A DNA stretch of 64,000 nt from an uncultured Acetatifactor sp. GTDB lineage: Bacteria > Bacillota > Clostridia > Lachnospirales > Lachnospiraceae. The stretch lies in contig CAJTMX010000026.1 of the NCBI GenBank assembly GCA_910577235.1, positions 3,180-67,179 on the forward strand, read 5' to 3'. Every line of letters starts with the position of its first letter. Position 1 is the stretch's first letter. Of this stretch, positions 17,501 to 25,707 are shown piece after piece. The notes beneath the pieces are model-generated. The model was not told the origin of the DNA and did not search any database. It saw only the letters and a list, made by a program, of their open reading frames with translations. The position numbers were made by a program, and so were the translations under genes.

Positions 17501-20500
17501 AGCCGCACCGGAAACAGCCGCAGCCGCCGAGCCGGATGTACCCGAAGCTACTGCAAACGCGGAGCCGGATATACCCGAAGCTGCCGTGAACACGGAACCG
17601 GAAAACCCTGCCGCCCGGTATGACCTGGGCTATGGACACCTGGGCAACGGCCTGACGGTCTGGAACCGTTTGGAAGAAGTACACGGCGATTATAAGACGG
17701 TTGCCCATATCGACCCCGACCGCACCGTAACCTTTTATGACGCAGGCTTGCCGGAGGAAATCCGGGAAGAAATCCAGAAAATCGCCGCCACCAGCGAAAT
17801 GACCGTTTCCGCGACCCAGGACGCGCCGGTATTTTCCACGCCGCCCCAGGAGCCGGAACGGGTGCAGGATATGGAGCAGGCCAGAGAACCAGAACCAGAG
17901 CCGGAAAAGGCGCAGGACGCGCCCGCTGCGGACAAACCAGAGCCGGAAACCGCAGGCGGCAATATCGTACCATTCCCTGCGCCGGAGGACGGAACGGAAC
18001 CCACCGGCGCGGGTGCAGGGCAGACACAGAAAACCCCTGAAACAGCCGCCGCAGACGAACCGAACCTTACGCTCAATGTAGAGGAATACCTGAACCTCAA
18101 AGCGGCCCATCCTGACAAGCTGGTAGGCGTTCAGGTGGGGGAAACCATCCTCTTTTACGGCACGGACGCAGAAGAAGCCGCGCCTGCCCTGGGAAGAAAA
18201 ACCGTTACCCGCGAAATCCCCGATTTGGGGACAGTTTCCGTCACCGGCGCGGCTGGCTGGCAGTCTGTCCTGAAAAAGCTGCTGGAACACGGAAAAAGCG
18301 TGGTGCTTGCGCGGCCTGACGCAGAACGCGGCAAGGATGCGCCCTATGAAATCATCAAGGAGCGCAGCGCGGCGGATTATATCCCTGTCGGCATGGAACT
18401 GACCATTGACGGGCGGCTGATGAAGATTGACAGCGTGGACTACAACGCCGGAACCGTCAGCCTGCAAGATATGGAACTGCGGGGCTGGTTCCCCATTTTC
18501 CGCAGCGAAAGCATCCCCTTTGTGCGGCAGTTTGTGGAGGAAGTCCAGCAGGAGCATTTTACAGCGGAACCCATGCAGGAGCCGGAACAGCCCCAAACCT
18601 CCGATTTAGACAGGGCAAAGCAGCTTATTGAACAGTTTGCCTATTCTGAATACGGCAGCGATGATGTGGATTTCTCCGACTTGGAGCATATCGGGATTGC
18701 CTATACCACGATTACAGACGATGAACTGGAAATCCAGGTCAATGTGGATTTGGTGCATTTCAGTGTTAGCCAGCTTGTAGAGGGCGTATGTGTGGAAAGG
18801 CGGGACTATGACAGCCTGCGGGAACTGATTGACCATGAACTGGCAGACCTTGATTTTGACGACCTGATTTATCTGTCCCCCGAAGCGGAAAGGCGGCTGG
18901 AACAGCAGACAGAAAAAGAACCGGAACCGATGGAGATTGACGGCGGGCAGATTACCGAAACCCCGGCGCAGAAGCAGGCCCGCCGCCGCGCCCAGGAGGA
19001 AGTGGGCGGCAGGGTATTCCCCAGCGAGATTATTTTACAGCCCCTGCGGTTTGAACCAGAGCGCCACAACTTCCAGATTACGGATGAAAATTTAGGCGTG
19101 GGCGGTGAAAAAACCAAGTACCAGTACAACGTGGAAGCCATCCGCACCCTGAAACAGATTGAAGCCGAAAAACGCCTTGCCACACCGGAGGAACAGACTA
19201 TTTTGTCCCGCTATGTGGGCTGGGGCGGCATTTCCCACGCCTTTGAGCCAGACGACCCCAGGTGGGCAAAGGAATACGCCGAACTGAAAGAACTGCTCAC
19301 CCCTGCGGAGTACCAGTCCGCACAAAGCACGGTTCTCAACGCCCATTACACCAGCCCCACCGTTATCCAGGCAATCTACAACGCGGTGGAACAGATGGAT
19401 TTTACGCCTGGGACAGTTTTGGAGCCGTCTATGGGTATCGGAAACTTTTTCGGGATGCTGCCGGAAAAATTGGCGGCGGCAAAACTCTATGGCGTGGAAC
19501 TGGACGACCTGACCGGGCGCATCGCAAAACAGCTATACCAAAAGGCGGATATTACAGTAGACGGCTTCGAGCGCACCGACCACCCGGACGATTTCTTTGA
19601 CCTGGCGGTGGGCAACGTCCCCTTTGGCAGCTATCAGGTACATGACAAGCGGTACGACCGCCAGAACCTGATGATACACGACTATTTCATCACCAAAACG
19701 CTGGACAAGGTGCGTCCCGGCGGCATTGTGGCCTTTATCACCACCAAAGGCACGATGGACAAGAAAAACAGCAAAGTGCGGGAAGCGCTGGCGCAAAAAG
19801 CCGATTTATTAGGCGCAGTCCGACTGCCCAGCAATGCGTTCAAAGCCAACGCCGGAACCGAAGTCACCACGGACATCCTCTTTTTCCAAAAGCGCGACCG
19901 CATCCCGGAAAAACTCCCGGAATGGGTGGAGGCCGGGCAGACGGAGGACGGCATCCCCCTGAACCGCTACTATTTGGAACACCCGGAAATGGTGCTGGGG
20001 ACAATGACAATGGGGCGCAGTATGTACGGCAATGAAACCGAAACCTCCTGCCAGCCCATCCCCGGCGCAGACCTTTCCAAGCAGCTTGCAGACGCTATCC
20101 GGCATATCGCACCGCCTGACCGGGAACTGCTGGAAGTGGATGCCGGACAGGACGGGGAAGAACTGGAAAGCATCCCCGCAGACCCATCTGTACGCAATTT
20201 CAGTTACACCCTATCCAATGATAAGCTGTACTTCCGGGAAAACTCCCGCATGACCCAGGCCGTCCTTGGCAAAACCCCCACGGAGCGCGTCAAGGGCATG
20301 ATCGGCATCCGGGACAGCGCCCGCCGCCTGATTGACTTGCAGCTTGCCGGCGCGGACGATACCGAAATCCAGTCCGAGCAGGCAAAATTAAACCGGCTCT
20401 ATGATGCGTTCAGCGCAAAATACGGGCTTCTTAACAGCACCGGCAACAAGCTGGCCTTTGAACAGGATTCCTCCTACCCGCTGCTCTGCTCCCTGGAAAT

Positions 20501-23500
20501 CATCAACGAGGAGGGGAAACTGGAACGCAAGGCGGATATGTTCACCCGGCGCACCATCCAGACCCACCGCGCCGTTACCAGCGTGGACACGGCTGTGGAG
20601 GCGCTGGCGGTATCTATCGGGGAGAAAGCCTGCGTGGATTTGGGCTACATGGCGTCCCTGATGGGCGGCTCTGAAAAAATCCCGCAGATTGTGGAGGACT
20701 TAAAAGGCATCATCTTCAAAGACCCCTCCACCGGCCCCTTTGACCTGGAGGACGGCGGCACACACTGGCACCAGGGCTGGCAGACGGCGGACGAATACCT
20801 TTCCGGCAACGTCCGGGCCAAGTTAGCGATTGCCCGCGCCGCCGCCAAGGAAAACCCGCAGTTTGCCGTCAACGGCGAAAAACTGGAACAGGTGCAGCCC
20901 AAAGACCTGACCGCTTCTGAAATCAGCGTCCGGATCGGCGCGTCCTGGATAGACCCCAGGTATTACCAGCAGTTTATGTTTGAACTGCTCCACACGCCTG
21001 CATACTTGCAGGAGCGGAAAATCAAGCTGCAATATGCCCCCGTCACCGGCGAATGGAACGTGCAGGGCAAAAGCGCGGACAACCGGGATAACGTGCGCGT
21101 CTACGCCACCTACGGCACAAAGCGCATCAACGCTTATGAAATCTTTGAACAGACCTTAAACCAGCGGGATGTGCGGATCTTCGATACAAAGATGGAGGAC
21201 GGAAAGGAGGTGCGCGTCCTCAACGAAAAACAGACCGCCATCGCCCAGCAGAAGCAGGAAGCCATGTGCGAAGCGTTCAAGGACTGGATTTTCAAAGACC
21301 CGGAGCGCCGGGAAACCCTTTGCAGGCGTTACAACGAGAAATTCAACTGCATCCGTCCCCGCGAATATGACGGTTCCCATATCCGTTTTGCGGGCATGAA
21401 CCCGGAAATTGCCCTGCGTACCCATCAGGAAAACGCCGTGGCGCGGATGCTCTACGGAAAAAATTCACTGCTCGCCCACTGTGTCGGCGCGGGCAAGACC
21501 TTTGAAATGATTGCCGCCGCAATGGAGGGCAAGCGGCTGGGCCTGAACCAGAAATCCTTATTCGTCGTCCCCAACCACTTAACGGAACAATGGGGCGGCG
21601 ATTTTTTGCGCCTTTACCCCGGCGCAAAGGTGCTGGTTGCCACCAAACGGGACTTTGAGCCTGCCCGCCGCAAGAAATTCTGCGCCCGTATCGCCACCGG
21701 CGACTATGACGCGGTGATTATCGGACACTCACAGTTTGAGAAAATCCCCCTCTCCCCGGAACGGCAGAAAGCCGTCATTGAGGGGCAGATCAGCGAAATC
21801 GTCACCGCCATTGCCGAAGCAAAAGCCGAGGACGGCGAGCGCTACACCATCAAGCAGATGGAGAAAACCAAGAAAAATCTCGAAGCCAAGCTGCAAAAGC
21901 TGGCGGACGGCAAGAAGAAAGACAGCGTTGTGACCTTTGAGGAATTGGGCGTTGACCGTTTGTTTGTGGACGAAGCCCACGGGTTTAAGAACCTCTTTTT
22001 ACACACAAAAATGCGGAACGTGGCGGGGATTGCACAGACAGACGCGCAGAAATCCAGCGATATGTTTGCCAAATGCCGCTACATGGACGAAATCACCGGC
22101 GGGCGCGGCATCGTATTCGCCACCGGAACCCCGGTCAGCAATTCAATGGTAGAATTATATACCATGATGCGCTACCTCCAGTTTGACACGTTGGAGCAGA
22201 ACGGACACCGCCACTTTGACGCATGGGCGGCGGACTTTGGCGAAAAGGTCACGGCGATGGAATTAAAGCCGGAGGGCAGCGGCTTCCGCTCCAAGACCCG
22301 GTTTGCGAAGTTTTACAACCTGCCGGAACTGATTTCTATCTGGAAAGAAGCCGCCGACATCCAGACCGCCGATATGCTCAACCTCCCCGTGCCAAAAGCA
22401 GAATATATCACCGTCACCACGGAACCCAGCGGGTTCCAGAAAGAAATGGTGGAGGAACTTGGCGAGCGTGCGGAAAGTGTGCGCGGAGGCCAGGTTGACC
22501 CCCATATCGACAATATGTTGCGCATCACTTCGGACGGGCGCAAGCTGGCGCTGGATCAGCGGCTGCAAAACCCGCTTTTACCCGACGACCCGGACAGCAA
22601 GGTCAACGCCTGCGTGAAAAATATCGTGCAGGAATGGCAGGCCAGCACGGAGATTTCAGGGACGCAGTTAGTGTTTTGCGACCTCAGCACACCCAAAGGC
22701 GACGGCTCATTCAACGTCTATGACGACATCAAGGAAAAGCTGATTGCTAAGGGCATCCCCGAAGCAGAAATCGCTTTTATCCATGACGCCAACACGGAAA
22801 CCCAAAAGGCGGAACTGTTCGCCAAGGTGCGGCGGGGGCAGGTGCGTGTTTTAATCGGCTCCACGGCAAAAATGGGCGCAGGCACGAATGTGCAGAACCG
22901 CATTGTCGCGTCCCACGATCTCGATTGCCCCTGGCGTCCTGCCGATTTGGAGCAGCGCGCCGGCCGTTCTCTGCGCCAGGGAAACATGAATGCGTCGGTG
23001 AAAATGTTCAAGTATGTCACCAAAGGGACATTCGACGCTTACAACTGGGGGCTGGTGGAAAACAAGCAGAAATTTATCGGCCAGATCATGACCTCCAAAA
23101 GCCCCGCCCGCTCCGCCGAGGATGTGGACGCCACCGCCCTTTCCTACGCCGAGGTCAAAGCCCTTGCCACCGGCGACGACCGCATCCGCGAAAAAATGGA
23201 TTTGGATGTGCAGGTTTCCAAGCTGAAAATGCTCAAAGCCAACCACACCTCCCAGCAGTACGAAATGCAGGACAAGGCGCTGAAATACTACCCGCAGAAA
23301 ATCGCGGAAACCAAGCTGTTAATCGAAGCGCTGACGGCGGATTTGCCAACGGTGCAGGCCCACCCGGTCAAGGACGATGCCTTTTCCATGACTGTCATGG
23401 GGCAGACCTACACGGAGCGAAAGGCAGCGGGCGAAGCGGTGATTAAGGCGTGTATGCTGATGGACGACCCGGAAAAAATCGTGGATTTGGGCGAGTTTCG

Positions 23501-23996
23501 CGGCTTCCCCATGCAGCTAAGGTGTGACGGCAGCAAATTCCGCGTCACCATGAAGCAGAACCTGACCTACTCCGCCGAACTGTCCGACGATGCGGTGGGC
23601 AACGTCACCCGCATTAACAATGCGCTGGAAAGTCTGGCGGAACGGCTGGACGCGCAAAAGGCACGGCTTACCACACTGGAAAGCGAACTGGAAAACGCCA
23701 AAGAAGAAGCCGGCCGGCCATTCCCAAAAGAAGAAGAACTGCGGGAAAAATCCGCCCGCTTAAACCAGCTTAACCGGGAACTGTCCAGGCCGGACAAAAA
23801 GGAGGATGAGCAGGAGCAGGAGGTTGAAGAAAGCCCTGATTTGGAGGACGCCGGAGAACCCGCGCCGGTTGTGCCGATGCCCGCTGCGGCGGCTGGCCAT
23901 AAACCCTCTATCCGTCAGGCACTCCGTAACTATGAACCGCCCGCGCCGGTACAGTCCGGCATGGAGCGCACCCCGCGAAAGGAGGCGGTGCTGTGA
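14568..23996 (+). CDS. Giant DNA methylase/SNF2-type helicase of the ICE
   Basis: A 3142-residue protein. Residues 1-150 resemble an ArdC-like N-terminal single-strand DNA-binding domain. Residues 290-412 are low-complexity Gly/Arg/Asp/Pro sequence that overlaps tnpV in another frame. Two related modules follow near 467-545 and 688-765 (EYxxGGxG motifs). An N6-adenine-methylase-like domain has LEPSMGIGNFFG near 1617 and GNVPFGSY near 1681. A superfamily-2 helicase has GAGKT near 2306, DEAH near 2467, GTPVSNS near 2518 and AGRSLRQG near 2797. A C-terminal coiled coil and KPSIRQAL end the protein. ATG 14568 follows AAAAAGGAGGG. It is probably involved in protection or processing of transferred DNA, by analogy. 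Confidence 0.93.
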   Translation: MANKLQYVSQLADQTAKAVTRNAHGWKSYLTTASRLYKYSFDEQLLIYAQRPDATACASMELWNEDMRRWVKAGSKGIALINKDGIRPRLTYVFDVADTRPVRGARMPYLWELKDEHHAAVLDTLVKRYGETESQDIGQALMEQAKHAVEEVYPELLADLAYDTQGSLLEELDDLNLEVRFRNLLTASVQYTLLTRCGLNAADYLDDEDFDGISEFSTPAVLHHLGSAASEVSMNMLLEVKKGIRQAEKEKAQNRQKNREKTLAKEPVIGYTKGKEEFSTLKHESEERSIENGRTGIQEDGRLPDSRPDDGRGGRDGGNAAGQVRTDAADLSPGTAQGTVHLDASDRAAGSPPAGDRPAGTGTDRPDRGGLKETEPRGRSDESPRPDGMGAGGQQLHRTGGGNGTERDRLQVNQENQQAAGEQPAVSASAKPAFTQFSLFPTVEQQIETIAHVQKTEQELRPAAAAGKVTDAVIGRALTSGSNERNSILRIVAFFQKDPPEELAADFLQKEYRTGGKGLNIAGHEYSLWFSQRGIHIAPGRSAGGGSLVTWKQAAAQISQLLKDGQFASQDNIDAARDNEFRELSEKLWYLRQNFSDEAREKGLLPTIDALYGGFPDSTEKIAALLKDPSERAKIAQEVKQLASAHQRNPELLRFRQQIPPHDLYTRLTDMDKPVTAFQAAAGFSPARGAFVTEDEITRQLTGGSGVSEGKLRIYSYFMQGHDAAECIAFLKNEYGIGGHGYIGFDEWHDGKGIKLSRADDFSEGNYDTVMLNWKQIHKRIAGLIKEDRYLNRREKAYLPEYEKMRLARSLYVFQYYDPNDTDKTIPHDWNFDAPKKVFRPILDDPEQCAAHYEQMVKALAMVSPDDRAYKLMEPSLRDMGAYLRGEYSLFTPLPEAVLQEERQKKQEQKQKEKKSAGKHTEEPAGSLAAAAKALSRKKKPAPQEDKEGQQLTLDMFGLLSDPATPSTPEMEQPQAEPAAPETAAAAEPDVPEATANAEPDIPEAAVNTEPENPAARYDLGYGHLGNGLTVWNRLEEVHGDYKTVAHIDPDRTVTFYDAGLPEEIREEIQKIAATSEMTVSATQDAPVFSTPPQEPERVQDMEQAREPEPEPEKAQDAPAADKPEPETAGGNIVPFPAPEDGTEPTGAGAGQTQKTPETAAADEPNLTLNVEEYLNLKAAHPDKLVGVQVGETILFYGTDAEEAAPALGRKTVTREIPDLGTVSVTGAAGWQSVLKKLLEHGKSVVLARPDAERGKDAPYEIIKERSAADYIPVGMELTIDGRLMKIDSVDYNAGTVSLQDMELRGWFPIFRSESIPFVRQFVEEVQQEHFTAEPMQEPEQPQTSDLDRAKQLIEQFAYSEYGSDDVDFSDLEHIGIAYTTITDDELEIQVNVDLVHFSVSQLVEGVCVERRDYDSLRELIDHELADLDFDDLIYLSPEAERRLEQQTEKEPEPMEIDGGQITETPAQKQARRRAQEEVGGRVFPSEIILQPLRFEPERHNFQITDENLGVGGEKTKYQYNVEAIRTLKQIEAEKRLATPEEQTILSRYVGWGGISHAFEPDDPRWAKEYAELKELLTPAEYQSAQSTVLNAHYTSPTVIQAIYNAVEQMDFTPGTVLEPSMGIGNFFGMLPEKLAAAKLYGVELDDLTGRIAKQLYQKADITVDGFERTDHPDDFFDLAVGNVPFGSYQVHDKRYDRQNLMIHDYFITKTLDKVRPGGIVAFITTKGTMDKKNSKVREALAQKADLLGAVRLPSNAFKANAGTEVTTDILFFQKRDRIPEKLPEWVEAGQTEDGIPLNRYYLEHPEMVLGTMTMGRSMYGNETETSCQPIPGADLSKQLADAIRHIAPPDRELLEVDAGQDGEELESIPADPSVRNFSYTLSNDKLYFRENSRMTQAVLGKTPTERVKGMIGIRDSARRLIDLQLAGADDTEIQSEQAKLNRLYDAFSAKYGLLNSTGNKLAFEQDSSYPLLCSLEIINEEGKLERKADMFTRRTIQTHRAVTSVDTAVEALAVSIGEKACVDLGYMASLMGGSEKIPQIVEDLKGIIFKDPSTGPFDLEDGGTHWHQGWQTADEYLSGNVRAKLAIARAAAKENPQFAVNGEKLEQVQPKDLTASEISVRIGASWIDPRYYQQFMFELLHTPAYLQERKIKLQYAPVTGEWNVQGKSADNRDNVRVYATYGTKRINAYEIFEQTLNQRDVRIFDTKMEDGKEVRVLNEKQTAIAQQKQEAMCEAFKDWIFKDPERRETLCRRYNEKFNCIRPREYDGSHIRFAGMNPEIALRTHQENAVARMLYGKNSLLAHCVGAGKTFEMIAAAMEGKRLGLNQKSLFVVPNHLTEQWGGDFLRLYPGAKVLVATKRDFEPARRKKFCARIATGDYDAVIIGHSQFEKIPLSPERQKAVIEGQISEIVTAIAEAKAEDGERYTIKQMEKTKKNLEAKLQKLADGKKKDSVVTFEELGVDRLFVDEAHGFKNLFLHTKMRNVAGIAQTDAQKSSDMFAKCRYMDEITGGRGIVFATGTPVSNSMVELYTMMRYLQFDTLEQNGHRHFDAWAADFGEKVTAMELKPEGSGFRSKTRFAKFYNLPELISIWKEAADIQTADMLNLPVPKAEYITVTTEPSGFQKEMVEELGERAESVRGGQVDPHIDNMLRITSDGRKLALDQRLQNPLLPDDPDSKVNACVKNIVQEWQASTEISGTQLVFCDLSTPKGDGSFNVYDDIKEKLIAKGIPEAEIAFIHDANTETQKAELFAKVRRGQVRVLIGSTAKMGAGTNVQNRIVASHDLDCPWRPADLEQRAGRSLRQGNMNASVKMFKYVTKGTFDAYNWGLVENKQKFIGQIMTSKSPARSAEDVDATALSYAEVKALATGDDRIREKMDLDVQVSKLKMLKANHTSQQYEMQDKALKYYPQKIAETKLLIEALTADLPTVQAHPVKDDAFSMTVMGQTYTERKAAGEAVIKACMLMDDPEKIVDLGEFRGFPMQLRCDGSKFRVTMKQNLTYSAELSDDAVGNVTRINNALESLAERLDAQKARLTTLESELENAKEEAGRPFPKEEELREKSARLNQLNRELSRPDKKEDEQEQEVEESPDLEDAGEPAPVVPMPAAAAGHKPSIRQALRNYEPPAPVQSGMERTPRKEAVL
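15355..15383 (+). promoter_or_regulatory. Internal promoter for the nested tnpV gene
   Basis: Within the helicase coding sequence: -35 TTGCAA (15355-15360), exactly 17 bp, then -10 TATACT (15378-15383). This is about 59 bp upstream of the tnpV ATG. Confidence 0.6.
15442..15804 (+). CDS. tnpV: TnpV-like protein, nested in the helicase gene in another frame
   Basis: A 120-residue protein that looks like TnpV of the Tn4451 family: it starts MAELAYKKMGDYQIPDL, has LGKYGRMRQTFLQEH-like and REIDQQA segments, and ends WVQAVNSFTAQAEEMVLNEI. ATG 15442 lies eight bases after AAAGGAG (15427-15433), with a promoter-like pair upstream. The whole gene is inside the helicase gene, shifted by +1. The helicase frame here is low-complexity, so tnpV is probably the constrained frame. 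The exact function of TnpV is not established; it accompanies TnpX-type recombinases. Confidence 0.82.
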   Translation: MAELAYKKMGDYQIPDLMMDGEDEMEEMPLGKYGRMRQTFLQERHKERYTSMLLTGRLEAHLREIDQQAQEQIDRIVADLKKQNHVDEAMKARDQMGWVQAVNSFTAQAEEMVLNEIVYK

Positions 23997-24331
23997 GGGC
24001 AAAGGAGGGGCGCACGGTGGGGCTGTTCACCAAGGTTTCCCCGGAAGAAAAGGCGGCGATTGACCGCAAAATGGAACTGCTGGGGACTTCCAACCTGCGG
24101 GCATACCTGCGGAAAATGGCGGTGGACGGCTACATTGTGCAGCTTGACATGGGCGCGGTGCTGGAACTGGTAAAGCTGCTGCGCTCCGTTTCCAGCAACG
24201 TCAACCAGATCGCCCGCCGCTGCAACAGCACCCACAACCTGTACGCGCAGGATGTGGAGGACTTGCGGCAGGGCTACGCTGAAATCTGGCAGGGCGTGAA
24301 CGACCTGCTGAAGAAATTTGAAGCACTGTAA
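23993..24331 (+). CDS. mobC: MobC-family relaxosome accessory protein
   Basis: A 112-residue protein with the MobC pattern: an N-terminal ribbon-helix-helix-like segment (TVGLFTKVSPEEKAAIDRKM) and a C-terminal helix with SSNVNQIARRCN. MobC proteins bind near oriT and help the relaxase nick. GTG 23993 overlaps the helicase stop (GTGA) and follows AAAGGAGG (23978-23985) with seven-base spacing. An intrinsic terminator follows directly. Confidence 0.88.
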   Translation: MRAKEGRTVGLFTKVSPEEKAAIDRKMELLGTSNLRAYLRKMAVDGYIVQLDMGAVLELVKLLRSVSSNVNQIARRCNSTHNLYAQDVEDLRQGYAEIWQGVNDLLKKFEAL

Positions 24332-24337
24332 ACAACT

Positions 24338-24380
24338 GCGGCGGGAGCGATTTTTCTTTTGCTCCCGCCGCTTATTTTTA
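24338..24380 (+). terminator. Intrinsic terminator after mobC
   Basis: A perfect 11-bp stem (GCGGCGGGAGC with GCTCCCGCCGC), 12-base T-rich loop, then TTATTTTTA. Confidence 0.9.
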
Positions 24381-24397
24381 TATCTGGAGGTGATACC

Positions 24398-25351
24398 TTG
24401 GCAGGCGTAACCAAAGAACAGATTGCAAAAGCAAAGGAATGGGACTTGCTCTCTTATTTGCAGGCTTATGAGCCGCAGGAACTGAAAAAAAGCGGCCCCC
24501 GCGAATACTGCACCAGAACCCATGACAGCTTAAAAATTTCCAACGGGAAATGGTACTGGAACAGCCGGGGCATCGGCGGGCGCACGGCGCTTGATTATCT
24601 GATTAAGGTGCGCGGCATGGACTTTGTGGGCGCGGTGGAAACCCTGTGCGGGTACTCTGCGCCGCCGCCCGTAAAGCAGACGTTCACAAAACCCACGAAG
24701 CCGCAAAAGCCGTTTAAGCTGCCCGAAGCCAGCCGGTGCGCGTCCGCCGTGGTGGGCTATTTGCAGGATCGCGGCATTGCCCCGGAACTGCTTGGCGTGT
24801 GCATGGAAGCCGGGATTTTATACGAGAGCCGCCGGTATCAGAACTGCGTCTTTGTGGGGCGCGATATGCAGGGGAACGCCCGCGCTGCCAGCCTGCGGGG
24901 GACGCGGGACGGCTTCCGTATGGATGTGGAGGGAAGCGACAAGCGGTACAGCTTCTGCCTGCCCGCCAGCCGCCCGGACTGTCCCCGGCTGGCGGTGGCG
25001 GAAAGCCCCATTGACGCGCTCTCCCTCGCCACACTGGTGAAGCTGTCCGGCGGCGACCCACGGGACAGCCACTACTTATCTCTGGGCGGAACCGGCCCCC
25101 GCGCCCTGATGCAGTTTCTCCACGACCACCCCCATGTTACACAGATCAGCTTATGCCTGGACAACGACAAGGCCGGCTTGAAAGGTATCGAACGGCTCAC
25201 GCAGGAAATCCAGAACAACGCGGAACTTTCCGGGCGGGTGAAGCTGGTTTACCCCAACCCGCCGAAGCAGGGCAAGGACTACAACGAGTTTCTCTGCACC
25301 CACATGAAAGCGGCGCGGACGGCACAGCGGCAGCGGGACGGGGCGCGGTAA
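24398..25351 (+). CDS. DUF3991/toprim primase-like protein
   Basis: A 317-residue protein. An N-terminal zinc-finger-like part of the CHC2/DUF3991 type (residues 1-95, with REYCTRTHDSLKI) is followed by a toprim domain: the conserved Glu in VAESPIDALSL near 205 and the acidic motif in LCLDNDKAG near 250. It is likely a primase or DNA-processing enzyme used after transfer. The start is TTG 24398, placed just after GGAGGTGATA (24386-24395); upstream in-frame codons run through the mobC terminator. It ends two bases from a convergent repressor gene. Confidence 0.85.
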   Translation: MAGVTKEQIAKAKEWDLLSYLQAYEPQELKKSGPREYCTRTHDSLKISNGKWYWNSRGIGGRTALDYLIKVRGMDFVGAVETLCGYSAPPPVKQTFTKPTKPQKPFKLPEASRCASAVVGYLQDRGIAPELLGVCMEAGILYESRRYQNCVFVGRDMQGNARAASLRGTRDGFRMDVEGSDKRYSFCLPASRPDCPRLAVAESPIDALSLATLVKLSGGDPRDSHYLSLGGTGPRALMQFLHDHPHVTQISLCLDNDKAGLKGIERLTQEIQNNAELSGRVKLVYPNPPKQGKDYNEFLCTHMKAARTAQRQRDGAR

Positions 25352-25353
25352 CG

Positions 25354-25596
25354 CTATTTAATTTCCGGCTCTAAATTTTCAAATTCGGGCGCATCGAAAA
25401 AATCTATCAGCGTCATATCCAAACCGTCGCATATTTTCTTGATGGTTGAAATTTTCGGATCGGTACTCTTGCCATACAAGATGTTTTTGACGGAGGATGG
25501 CGGCAGCGCCGACATCGTAGCCAGTTTGTTGATGGTAATGCTGCGCTCCGCACATAAACGGAGTATCCGGGTCTTAATCGCTGAAATCGTATCCAT
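25354..25596 (-). CDS. XRE-family repressor, divergent from the relaxase
   Basis: An 80-residue single-domain HTH protein (KTRILRLCAERSITINKLAT, then SVKNILYGKSTDPKISTIKKIC). Small XRE proteins divergent from relaxase genes usually repress mobilisation. An RBS-like AGGGGGC precedes the start. The 111-bp gap to the relaxase gene holds repeated TAGGCTA elements, a likely target. Confidence 0.88.
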   Translation of the reverse strand: MDTISAIKTRILRLCAERSITINKLATMSALPPSSVKNILYGKSTDPKISTIKKICDGLDMTLIDFFDAPEFENLEPEIK

Positions 25597-25640
25597 AGCT
25601 GTATCCTGCCCCCTTTTTTATCAAGCATACAAAATATGGC

Positions 25641-25692
25641 TTGCAAAAGTAGGCTACCCATGCTACTATTTAGGCTATGGATAGCCTTTTTT
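25641..25692 (+). promoter_or_regulatory. Relaxase promoter with operator-like repeats and an attenuator-like hairpin
   Basis: -35 TTGCAA (25641-25646), a 17-bp spacer and an extended -10 TGcTACTAT (25661-25669). TAGGCTA occurs at 25650-25656 in the spacer and again at 25671-25677. The second copy pairs with TAGCCT (25682-25687) to form a 6-bp hairpin with loop TGGA and a T-run, directly before the relaxase RBS. Confidence 0.65.
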
Positions 25693-25707
25693 AGAAAGGA
25701 GGAACCT

